Assembly (NCBI GenBank): GCA_022925895.1
Contig: JAKSYS010000131.1
Span: 46,774-110,773 of the forward strand
DNA length: 64,000 nt
Source of the DNA: Fragilaria crotonensis
Lineage: Eukaryota; Bacillariophyta; Fragilariophyceae; Fragilariales; Fragilariaceae
Direction of reading: 5' to 3'
Shown: positions 23,601-32,131 of the stretch, one piece after another
Layout of the letters: every line of letters begins with the position of its first letter
How positions within the stretch are numbered: the first letter of the stretch is position 1
The notes under the pieces: generated by a model
The model's input: only the letters and a program-made list of their open reading frames with translations
What the model was told of the DNA's origin: nothing
Database searches by the model: none
Made by a program: the position numbers and the translations under genes

Positions 23601-24794
23601 TCACTCGTGGTACTTCTGCTGAATACGTTGGAACGTGTTATTCCCGATCGCATAAGCTTTCGATCAGTGGATGGCTCTATTACTCATAGACGACTGGTGG
23701 ACGCGTTTGTCGATGACACAGCTATCGGGATAACAGATGATGGTACAAAATCGATCCATGAATTGACAACAGCACTAGAAACGGTCGCACAGACATGGGA
23801 ACAACTTCTTCATTTTTCAGGGGGAGCTCTTAATCTGAAGAAATGTTCCTGGTACATTATGTATTGGGACTGGCGCAATGGTCGACCACAAATGCGACCA
23901 TCGTCTCCCTCCGATCCTCCCATCAATTTATATCAAGGGTCATCATCCCATCATCAAAGGGCGACAATTCGACGACAAGAGATCGACGAGTCTGCAAGGA
24001 TTCTGGGTGTGCATCAAACTCCGTCAGGGGATTTCTCGGCACATATCAAAGCTCTGAAAGCCAAGGCTGACAAATTCGCAGGTTACCTCAAATCACCTCG
24101 ATTAACTCCTGGCGACATTCGAGTTTTCCATCGCACTATATACGATCCGGCCATGAGGTATTCACTGCCAGCCGTAGCGGTGGACGAAGAAGAATTGGCT
24201 CAGGTGCAGACAAAAATCATTCCGACGATTGTGCAAAAACTTGGACTCTCCAGCAAATTACCGGTCGCTGTACGTCACGGTCCCATATCCATGGGCGGAT
24301 TAGGACTCATGGACCTTCGCACAGAGGGAGGCATTGAAATGATTAAATATTTTCGTCACGAGGTTTACGGCAACACAGAAGTCGGGAAGTTGCTTCTTCT
24401 TCAACTTCAAGCATCACAACTCGAATCGGGCGTTCCCATGCAACTACTAGCGGAACCGAGTCTACATATACCGTATCTCACGCCGACTTGGATCCTTTCA
24501 ATGCGTCAGTTCATGTCCAATCACAACATTAGCATGGACATCACAAATGTTCTCTCGCTTCCACTTCGGGGTCCACATGACCAGTACATCATGAACTCAA
24601 TCCGTTTGAAGGGCTATACAACGCAACAACAGACCGATATCAATCTCATACGACTGTTCCTCCAAGTGACGACGATAGCCGATATGGTGGATTGCCATGA
24701 ACCTCTAAGATTGCAGCATGGGCACTTGACGGCATACGACCTACAGATTTTGTTGTCAATTCGACGTGGCCGAGGCAACAAACTCCGACTGTGA
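20628..24794 (+). CDS. LINE ORF2: endonuclease and reverse transcriptase
   Basis: Intact 1388-codon ORF starting at ATG 20628, which overlaps the ORF1 stop as ATGA. Residues about 135-410 are an apurinic-type endonuclease: FQNVKG, AETNSGW, MMDSNAV, RIDYMFG and SDHRALY supply the expected N, E, D/N, D and D/H positions. The RT spans about 770-1080: motif A is FDNDASACFDR (about 911-921), motif B GTGQGSGASPSVW (about 978-990), motif C FVDDTAIG (about 1027-1034). The endonuclease nicks target DNA and the RT copies element RNA onto the nick. The FVDD variant of the catalytic box and the DNDAS form of motif A fit stramenopile LINEs as I remember them. No stop or frame break is seen, so this protein could be active. 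Confidence 0.95.
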   Translation: MMTPSTDQNSNVLETPFSSHRHQQSTTQNMNPTTAFTLRQTHEGSQDGAAEATRQEHIHGIFRNTSNRSEETTGDIPTFINRGRYTSRGIDRHPPIPPSQVLLFQKQRPGRLTIRRTVDPVADQSFGDAIVYKAPNTTRVMFQNVKGLTSTQEGSDYRYFLSSMLSYSVDIFGMAETNSGWQHPHLRNAFKQCVQRQFQYGKTVFGSPSVAIDPLHDRKPSTLGSPPTGSRRINDSGFGPPITDPTGLGRWSGFTLIGKDGQKFSIITGYRTCASSISSAPLGSTFHREYVYYQEQGEQHPQPRTNFLTDISSKLRELREQGHALLLMMDSNAVLERDHRLENMLMSQDLEDLHRLTPAPSTFIGSANRRIDYMFGCPRTRNAMSRQGTLSYFEGPQSDHRALYIDINLSSLFGADVTETSLPTIHRRALKSGNPELTERYHKAIREYYSDHRMKERIDTLFKTHRAMTRQQVRKFLTAWDDDQGRAMLKAENSLRVRPKLYKWSPRLRNAGVLMRYWKLRLREHQYGEDYYTTFSRWERQIQSCDPSFVLPDRSIELPICEVRKRLNQATKVLRKTQKDASELHNNNYAELLETYEMDNNPLTKTESARKARIVKRTLLGETSRQLFGKLRQIVKPTEYSALSQVLVPRHPESSDVTPPGQVHNLLQHSCPDNLIWDTVITREDIEAHLLSFNREAFRAAAESPCGHGLIHDALTFTSLSPESEALLQGEIPEEWYGDRDLLREFLASFQIPGSVLESGPISCDITAADIVKGFKSWKETTTTSPSGRHLGHYKAMIQDKMLLECFRKFMNIAISRGISIPRWSNAVNVMIEKDPGRPQINRLRIIHLFEADYNLFLKIMWGSRLVRRSVQLHLLNDGQHGSVPGRTTMDPVMLNQLTTDLCRVLKINYARFDNDASACFDRIIVALGMLAARRCGMPPEAIRTHATSLELMKYMVKTVYGVSEESYSGTPLEPLFGTGQGSGASPSVWLSLVVLLLNTLERVIPDRISFRSVDGSITHRRLVDAFVDDTAIGITDDGTKSIHELTTALETVAQTWEQLLHFSGGALNLKKCSWYIMYWDWRNGRPQMRPSSPSDPPINLYQGSSSHHQRATIRRQEIDESARILGVHQTPSGDFSAHIKALKAKADKFAGYLKSPRLTPGDIRVFHRTIYDPAMRYSLPAVAVDEEELAQVQTKIIPTIVQKLGLSSKLPVAVRHGPISMGGLGLMDLRTEGGIEMIKYFRHEVYGNTEVGKLLLLQLQASQLESGVPMQLLAEPSLHIPYLTPTWILSMRQFMSNHNISMDITNVLSLPLRGPHDQYIMNSIRLKGYTTQQQTDINLIRLFLQVTTIADMVDCHEPLRLQHGHLTAYDLQILLSIRRGRGNKLRL

Positions 24795-26425
24795 AACAGC
24801 AGCGCCTGTGGAGACGGTATATAGCGTCACAATTTCTCAGGTACGGCAGGGCATGGAGAGTAGCACCCCAAAGCACACTGAAGGATCTGAAGACCCAAGT
24901 CAGCATGGAATCTTCGCAACAACACGACGACGCATTGACCCTATCGTCGAGACTCAAACGATTACCAAGGAACACGCGACGCCTCTTGTCTCACATCAAT
25001 TTTACATCCGATGAGGACACCCTTTGGAAAGCATGCCAACGCAAACAAATTCTTACGATTGCATCGGACGGCGGTCTGAAAGGTCGCAAAGGTACGTTTG
25101 GATGGAGCGTGACGACTCCAAAGAATGACATTCTCTGCGAAGGGGCTGGACCTATCGATGGACCGTACGATACCGCTAGTTCTACGAGATGCGAACTCGG
25201 TGGATACGCGGCAGCTCTCCTGTTTCTCTCATTGTTACACCGACACTGGGGACATCGTCATAAATGCACGTTCCGATGGGTAACGGACAGTCAAACCGCG
25301 ATAAACAACGTGGTGCGGGAAACTCGAGCATCATCAACCAAGACACGTCAACCTGCGAACTCTGATTATCTGGGAGTCATTCGATCGGAAACAAAGTCTC
25401 TTCGTCGAAAAATAACGACGAAGTGGATCAAAGGCCATCAAACGGTGCGATCCGATGTCTGTAATGGGCATACTCGGGATGTCATCCGTAACAATCACGT
25501 TGATTCTCTGGCAACATGGTATCGCGAACAATCCAACAAACGCCAATCAATTGAGAAAACAGATCACACTCCTGAAGCACGAGTCACGGTATTGCTTAAC
25601 GGGGTTCGTTTGGTATCACAGGTCGAGTCCAGTATTCGATTCCACATAAACGGCTATCACTTGCGGTTGCATATCCAATCGCAAAATCGGTGGTCGAATG
25701 CCACTTGGAACCGAATTGACGTGGAAGCTCTCGGGCGTTTCTATAGACGATTACCACCGGCTGCACAGGTGGCGCAAACAAAATTCATGTTCAACCAATG
25801 GCATACGGGCGTAACGAGGATACGTAACGCAAAGGTCAAGGATCTCCAGCTTCGATTATGTCCGTGCTGCAAGACGATGGACGAGACGACACAGCACGTC
25901 CTTCAATGCCGATCGAATTCGGACCACGAAAAAGGACTACAAGTTTTCAGAAAAACACTGTCCCCGAAGGAACCCCATCCGGTGTTTCACATCCTACGAG
26001 ATGGCATCATCTCCTGGGTGGAGGGCATTGCCGTATACGATCCTCCGTTCGATCAAATTCCGTCTAAATTCCACGAACGCCTGCGTGTAGCCTTAAGTGA
26101 TCAGCTGACGATTGGTTGGGATAACGCAGTCAAAGGATACTTGAGTGTCGAGTGGCGATTCATGGCGGAGGAAGCTATGTTTGATTCTTCACCAGCTAAA
26201 CCGGACACTGGTTATTATCGCATCCAAAACATTCTTAAAGCCGTTCACGTACTCACGCAGACAACATGGAAGGCCCGGAACAACATGTTACACGACAACC
26301 AGGATACCATCAACCGACACATTCGGGAAGCGGAGGCGGCGGAGATAACTGCAATGCATCGACAATCGGAAACCTTAAGAGCAGGCGATCGGCATTACTG
26401 CGAGCAACCATTGGAAAGATTTTAA
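24791..26425 (+). CDS. LINE RNase H and zinc-finger-like frame
   Basis: Separate frame overlapping ORF2 by four bases (GTGA, 24791-24794). RNase H motifs are present: TIASDGG (about residues 90-96), RCELGG (about 133-138), VTDSQ (about 164-168) and NHVDSLA (about 235-241), giving D, E, D, D. RNase H removes RNA from the RNA/cDNA hybrid. A C-terminal CPCC...H...C pattern (about 356-375) resembles the zinc-binding end often found after RT in LINEs. There is no ATG near the start, so the frame is expressed by reinitiation at GTG, by -1 frameshifting from ORF2, or was once part of ORF2. After the stop at 26425 the text continues plausibly in the -1 frame (LNKSTSSRRRWLRYMKM) to about 26601. Confidence 0.85.
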   Translation: MKQQRLWRRYIASQFLRYGRAWRVAPQSTLKDLKTQVSMESSQQHDDALTLSSRLKRLPRNTRRLLSHINFTSDEDTLWKACQRKQILTIASDGGLKGRKGTFGWSVTTPKNDILCEGAGPIDGPYDTASSTRCELGGYAAALLFLSLLHRHWGHRHKCTFRWVTDSQTAINNVVRETRASSTKTRQPANSDYLGVIRSETKSLRRKITTKWIKGHQTVRSDVCNGHTRDVIRNNHVDSLATWYREQSNKRQSIEKTDHTPEARVTVLLNGVRLVSQVESSIRFHINGYHLRLHIQSQNRWSNATWNRIDVEALGRFYRRLPPAAQVAQTKFMFNQWHTGVTRIRNAKVKDLQLRLCPCCKTMDETTQHVLQCRSNSDHEKGLQVFRKTLSPKEPHPVFHILRDGIISWVEGIAVYDPPFDQIPSKFHERLRVALSDQLTIGWDNAVKGYLSVEWRFMAEEAMFDSSPAKPDTGYYRIQNILKAVHVLTQTTWKARNNMLHDNQDTINRHIREAEAAEITAMHRQSETLRAGDRHYCEQPLERF

Positions 26426-26734
26426 ATAAATCGACGTCTTCAAGACGGCGATGGCTCCGTTACATGAAAATGGCCCAGGAGAGATCAAGTCGAGACGGGA
26501 AGAGACAAACTTTACTGACAAATTTTTCAGAACTTCGGTCACGGTTACACAACGTTCAGACACACTTGAAATACGGACACCGACTTAAGACTTCGCGTTA
26601 GGGATGGGGTTAGGATAAAATGATCGTCGCCGCCATGGAATACGGGCTGGCCACGACGGGGTACACACGCTGGTTTTGCTAAAAGACCAACGACGGTGAC
26701 AACCCTTAATAATTAGGTTTATTATTATTAATAA

Positions 26735-26751
26735 TAAAGTGAACGAATGAA
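26735..26751 (+). repeat. LINE target-site duplication, right copy
   Basis: Identical to 17647-17663. It continues directly into the conserved LRR 3' flank. Confidence 0.95.
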
Positions 26752-27200
26752 TGGATGAAGGCAGCAAGGAAAAAGGCATAGGAGACGGGTCGTGTTTGCG
26801 GATGTTCGAGTTTGACTTTTGAGGGATCGGTGGAAGCATGGAATGGTGGGATCAGTCGGATGGATTTTGGCGGCGGATGGTGGTGTGATGTGTGATGGGA
26901 TTCGTGTTTGCATGGAGACGAGTTGAGAGAGAATGAAGGATGGGTACTGGTTACTGAATATTATGTACAGTAAGCCGACGACAAATACTGGTGTAGCGTG
27001 TAGAACGATGAGGTTACATGAGTAAGGAGGATGCATGGATTACATTTAAATGGTTGAGATTTGAAATAAAGATGGTGTGACGTAATCCGGTTGTTATGTG
27101 TGACATGCGATTGAATTTATCTTCTCATTGCAAGATACTACTACCTTAGAATGGGAGAAGCACCTATGTTCGCAAATCTTGGAATATTTGTTGATGAGTC
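26752..27200 (+). repeat. LRR 3' flank of gene 4, displaced by the LINE
   Basis: Contains the same ordered elements as 42390-42860 and 57490-57973, including ggcggcggatggtg, ggatgcatggattacattta and gatggtgtgacgtaatc. It then continues into shared downstream DNA (gtccagaacgtccgtcactc near 27259, also near 42922). Confidence 0.85.
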
Positions 27201-27792
27201 AGTCTCGGACGTCTCGGATACTGACTTAGCTATTGTCCCTCCTTAAAACTCATAAAATGTCCAGAACGTCCGTCACTCATACCTTTCATCCACGTTTACC
27301 TTTTAACAGGACACGAACGTAGACTTTTGGTTTGTTCGACTACTTACAGAAAAATGACAGGATTTTCTGTCCAACGATCGCTTTCCACATTCCCCGGCTT
27401 GTTCTTAAAGTAGGAATTCATATGTCATACCTCACTACTAAAGTAAGAGTCACAGAGATGTGAGTCACATTTTCCTTTTCATTCATTCATTAGGGAGAAT
27501 TCTGCTTCCAAGAGTCTTGTCTTTGCAAGCTTGGTTGGCTTTTTTTGCGGGTAGCCATTCACGGATTACAGAGCAATTAATATCATCATTCGAGTTGCTC
27601 CACCACCCATAGTGCAAATCATGGAGACTTTTGGGCTTCATTGATGTTGACCTGCACTACGATCCTCGATTATCTTGTCATCAAAGGCGTCTCCCACCAT
27701 GTACATGGATAGCAGCTACTAGTAGTAGCTCAAATTAACAAAGGTGAAAACTATGCGTGGTTGCGCTCTCAGCAGTGAAATCTTTTGACGAA
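27201..27792. other. spacer shared with 42.9-44.4 kb
   Basis: No gene seen. 27201-27480 matches 42863-43140, and 27553-27792 matches 44165-44420. The copy at 43-44 kb has about 1 kb of additional sequence between the two matching parts. Confidence 0.6.
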
Positions 27793-28506
27793 TTATCGTT
27801 TGATGTCGTGCTTGTGAATCCAGCCGCACGGCGGCTGACTAAAGAAATATAAGTTTATCACCAAGATCACCACCAAGCTGTGCTGTCCATTGATACCTTT
27901 TTGAAAAAGCCAGCACCCCTGCTGTGTAAATTTGTCCTTGTACTTCTCAATACTACAATAGGGGCTAGTCTTCCCCAAAACATCTTCTTGGGCACTGCTT
28001 TTTCAAGGTGGAGAAGAAAATGATGAGCAGATTGGCCGGACAACATTTCTCCCCTTGCTGTGAACTTTGTGATCTTTCTGTGGTGACAATCTGGTTGAAA
28101 ACACCAATGCCGTGCATGCCATCTGACATGATGCATGTGTTGAGATTGTTCAAATTTATCCATGGTCTTCTGTTGCGGAGCGAGTGATGATGGCTTCCTT
28201 GGTGACTTTACGGGAAAGGGAAGTTTTGCAACCGAGTTGAGTTCTGGGTGTCCCTTCCATTTGCTGCCCCATACTCTGCCTGTCCAGCACTGCAGTATGA
28301 GTCTGTTGGTCTTCCAGTGTTATGAGACCAATTTGGTCAACAAGATAGTAGTAGGTAAATAAATTGCTGTCCCCTTCAGCAGGGATATCCATGTCAAGGT
28401 GGTCCAGATCCCCGAAGGACCTATGCTTGCCGGTGCAACAGGCAAAAGGTTTGTCATTGGATGCTGGTTGGGCCAAAGGTTTGTCATTGGATGCTGGTTG
28501 TTGCAT
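27793..28506 (-). pseudogene. family V ORF, broken copy 1
   Basis: Paralogue of the 247-codon minus-strand ORF at 44.4-45.1 kb. The N-terminal part (28156-28506) begins MQQPASNDKP and continues HRSFGDLDHLDMDIPAEGD. The frame is then lost, and the C-terminal text is spread over two other frames (GEMLSGQSAHHFLLHLEKAV near 28050). An in-frame 30-bp direct duplication at 28445-28504 repeats QPASNDKP. Function not recognised. Confidence 0.55.
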
Positions 28507-29348
28507 GCGATTGTCAATTGTGGGGCGAACCTTTTAATCAAGAACGAGAGTAGTTAAAAATCACCAGTGACACTGTCAGAAGACTAAGACAGGGACTGAG
28601 CTGAATGTTGACAAACTAGTATGCAAAATGCAACAGCCTTGCAATGATTTGATAAGGATACATGGCTGTTGAACACGCGCGACCTGCAGATGAAGTTGTA
28701 GTTCAAGAAATGCATCATGGCAGAAATAAATTTAGGAATATCTTGCGAGAATGGTGATGAATCAGGAAATTTTTTCACCAGAAATACATAATAATTCAGT
28801 AATATTTGATTACAAGCTCATGAATCTGCATGGATATGTGAAACTGAGCATTTGCTAGTCAAATCCTATCATTTCAGCATAAGGTTACACTGTTGTTGGG
28901 TGTGCGTTGTTTTGCAATATTGAAATGAAGAAAAATCAGAGGTCACGTGATAAACCAGCATTGCAAAGGATCTATCCTCAGAAAGATTCTTTAAGACAAC
29001 AATTTGTGGGGCTCTTGAAACGGCATGCACTCATAAATAGTATCAACCAAAAACAAATGAGAATCAGACGGCAACATTTCCGAGATGATGTTGATTGCGG
29101 AGGTATGTCAATTCATGTGATTGGAACAAATGATCAACCAACCAGCTGTTTTATTAACTAACGCTCTTTATGAGTTCACACTGGTAAAATTGGTGCCATG
29201 GTGATGGGTTGGTGAGTTCTCACCGCGATGACATACCAGCAACATAATGGTTGTGAGAGTAGTGTAATGATATGTTTTAGGTTTTAGCTGATATACTGTC
29301 GACGGATCTACTGTTGTCGTTTCTACACGCTGGTTCTCTGCCAATGTT
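28507..29348. other. spacer shared with 45.1-45.95 kb
   Basis: No confident gene. A short + strand frame (28907-29161, containing NIEMKKNQRS) is matched at 45495-45689, but the two diverge by frameshift after about 20 codons, which argues against coding constraint. Confidence 0.45.
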
Positions 29349-31410
29349 TCAGTCGCGGTTCAGACCCACATTATACCAGCGTCCAAACATCGACGATCGA
29401 TACTGAACGCCAGTAGAAAAGACACATGCGAGTTCAGTGAATGCTGATGGTCGATTTCTGCACTCAGCCCTGTCAACAAATGTTGAAATTCCCATTCTCT
29501 CGACGTTGCTTTTGCCTTCTCTCTCTGTCGTTGACACTTGGTGATTTGTTGTTTTGCCTTCGCTCTGTCGAATTGGTGGTTCAGTGGTGCTTGATGATCA
29601 AGGTCAGCTGAAGGAGCCGTAAAGAGAGTGTGTCAATTCATGACTCTGATCTCTGCTTGCGCTCACTTCTTGTATCATTCAATCACCGGCACCGTTAGAT
29701 TGTCGGCGTACCCTTGATGCGACCGATCAGGGCAGCCCTGGGGTTGTGTATTCGAGCTGGTTGACGGACCCACACATGATCCTGGAGTCATTGTTTTCTT
29801 TATCAAAGTGACCGGTCACGATTGCTTTCGTGTTTGCCGTTTGTGCGCTTCCTCGCTCGACTGTTCATCTGGTACTAGAGGCATACCGATCACTTTGTGG
29901 TACTCGACAATCAACCAATCTTGACGTTCGAAGTAAGGGTTCCGTCATTGGCCATGCTCTTCTGGGTTCTTGACACAGGGACAAGCCCAAGAAGGCGGAA
30001 GTGCCAGATCATCATTCCGGTCCTTGCATCGAGGGTGCCCTTCTTGATGGCTGCTGCTGCATCGGTGTAGATAGTGGTATCGCCCTCTTGTGTGGTGTGC
30101 AAGTGACGTGTATGCACATTCTATCAAAAGTATTATTCAATTTTCTGATGTTTTTTTTGGCAATGGCTTAAGCATGAAGCCAAACGATGCGTGAAACAAA
30201 TTTGGGAAGATTCGTATTGTCATGATGAGTGACACCTTTAATAACTACATGCGCGACAAACAAAACAGATTCGAAACGTTAATTATACATCACTTCAATC
30301 ACTAGCTACTGTATAGGCATGATAAAAAGAAGCCCAGAAACAGCACCATGGCATGAAGCAATGAATCACTCCACAGTCAACAGAATATGCCATATAGCAC
30401 CAACTGTTTCTCCTAGCCACTGGGCATTCTTGTTGTTTAAAATGTTTCGAGTCATTTCAACCACGACAACAGCCCTTTTTTCTGCCAATAGCGAGAATAG
30501 TACCTCCTCATTCTTTTGGAAAAACTCATTGTTCCAGTCGGAATACTTGAATGCAATTGGCTCTGGGTAAGCAGTAATTCCACTCCTTCATGGAATGCAA
30601 CTTTCAACTCCCATCCACTCCTAGATGGGGCTAAAGACTGATTCGCAAGTCAAGGTTTGGGATCAAACGACCACGCTGTTTGTTTCCATTTGTTGGTGAA
30701 AGCCACTTGGACACTGACCAAGAACTCTTGGATACATGTAGCTGACTTGATTGCCATCATTATTATACATGGCATAGTATGTATTCCTCGAGACACCATC
30801 CATCAAAATGATACGACGACAACGATGACGTTGTGCTCATTTCTCCAACAAGATGAATTCCTAACCATGTTCGGACCAGCAAACAGCACAACACCATCCA
30901 TTTGAATCATCAAGTTTGGATTGTAGTCGTATGCAGGAACGATGTGATTCGTTCTGCGCTCTTGGTGCAAGCAAATCAACAAGGGAGGAGATCAAACACG
31001 AACACTTTGATACCAAGACGCACATGAGGGACATCTGCTTCGACGCGCTGACTTCCTGTGTCATGAATGGATTGGAACTTGCACTCGAGAAGCATGTTTT
31101 TCTTCATGATCACCGATGACCGATGAGATGTCAGACGAGAGAGTCGAATCCATGTTGCAAAGTTTGTACTCAGAGTACAATGAAAACGAGTGTCATTGTC
31201 GACTCGACGAATTGCGTCCCCCCAGTATCTGTCAGGATATCACCCCATGGATTAATTGCCATTGTGCGTCGACCAAGCTTGTGTTCAGTTTCAATCGCAT
31301 GAGCTGTGCTTGCAACAAAAGTGGCAATGAGGCTGTCCACTACAGAAGTGGGGACCGTGAATACCACCAGTGGAATCCACATGATTTGGGACCCAGTCTA
31401 GTAGAGTGAA
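29349..31410 (-). pseudogene. family U gene, broken copy at 29-31 kb
   Basis: Minus-strand copy, best aligned with 45.96-48.1 kb. From 5' to 3' on the minus strand, recognisable pieces are: a block near 31380-31170 with AIETEHKLGRRTM; YNPNLMIQM-like text near 30915; a hydrophilic stretch with EVLFSLLAEKRAVVVEMTRN near 30500-30440; SCHGAVSGLLF near 30350; AIKKGTLDARTGMMIWH near 30050-29995; and FVDRAECRNRP near 29480. Many frames are closed, so it is a pseudogene or a multi-exon gene that I cannot splice. Function unknown. Confidence 0.5.
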
Positions 31411-31763
31411 AGCTCAAAAACACAAACCCGAGACTGTTACTATCTTGTCACAACTGCTCCTTCATCAGATCTGAGCACCTCACGGAGAAGATGTTCATGA
31501 TCAAGACTCGAGACACTCCGGTGTGCTGCACTTGACTTCGCCGACCGATGCTGCGATAAAGGTACACGTACAAGTCTAGTATGGCCGAAAATATAAAAAA
31601 CAGAAAGAGGCATGCAAGCAGATTATGTGCATTCATACAGTACTCGAGTACCAAGTAGTTCATCTTACTATTAATATTTGTATATACTGTATATATGATT
31701 TTCGTCGCGAGGATTTGTGTGATGTGAGAGAAGTGAAACCCTTGATACGGAGTACAAGCCTAA
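31411..31763. other. spacer 5' of the DNA transposon
   Basis: Matches 48080-48260 up to about 31640 and then diverges. It contains gtactcgagtacc at about 31640 and AT-rich sequence. No gene seen. Confidence 0.5.
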
Positions 31764-31771
31764 CCCCAGTA

Positions 31772-31827
31772 TTTTTTGTCGCATGGCATGCGACAAAAAA
31801 TCTTCCGAGTTTTGGGATATCCCAAAA
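31772..31827. repeat. two adjacent perfect palindromes at the transposon left end
   Basis: 31772-31800 is a 14-bp-arm inverted repeat with a one-base centre (ttttttgtcgcatg and its complement). 31810-31827 is the uninterrupted palindrome ttttgggatatcccaaaa. A related 10-bp-arm repeat with an 11-base spacer lies at 35501-35531 near the right end. They may be transposase-binding sites or hairpin-forming ends. Confidence 0.85.
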
Positions 31828-32131
31828 TTTTTGTCCTACGAAAAAGCTAGCGAGAAATTTCGTGCGACAAATGTTTTTCAGCGATTCTCATTGATGCCTA
31901 CAATTGAAGTTCGCTTGTTGCCCCTTGCATGCATTCCAGAGACCAGTTGTGCACCCTGTCTCCGTACTAAAAGTTCAGGTCTTTGTACACTGTAGGTTCT
32001 ACATACGGTAGGTATTATCTGTAGACCCTCATACAGAGGTGTATGTGCACTTTGAAGTGCGCAGCAACAACAAGCACCCGCCATTGCATCAACAAGAAAT
32101 CAATTCTTGCTCTTGAAAGGTCCCCTCAATC

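Larger units (their letters stand above)
17664..26734 (+). mobile_element. full-length LINE with APE endonuclease, RT and RNase H
   Basis: A 9.07-kb non-LTR retrotransposon flanked by a perfect 17-bp target-site duplication. It has a short 5' leader (about 95 bases), ORF1, ORF2 with apurinic-type endonuclease and reverse transcriptase, a separate overlapping frame with RNase H and a C-terminal zinc-finger-like motif, a short 3' UTR, and an A/T-only tail (ttattattattaataa at 26719-26734) in place of poly(A). Endonuclease plus RNase H points to the I/R1-like group of LINEs; finer clade needs a tree. The perfect duplication implies a recent insertion. Confidence 0.92.

Noticed and set aside
26728-27036. 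Minus-strand frames over the LRR 3' flank with shared text (TSANTTRLLCLFPCCLHPFIRS) in several copies
   Set aside because: The likeness follows from DNA duplication. Frame, start and length differ between copies and the composition is shadow-like.
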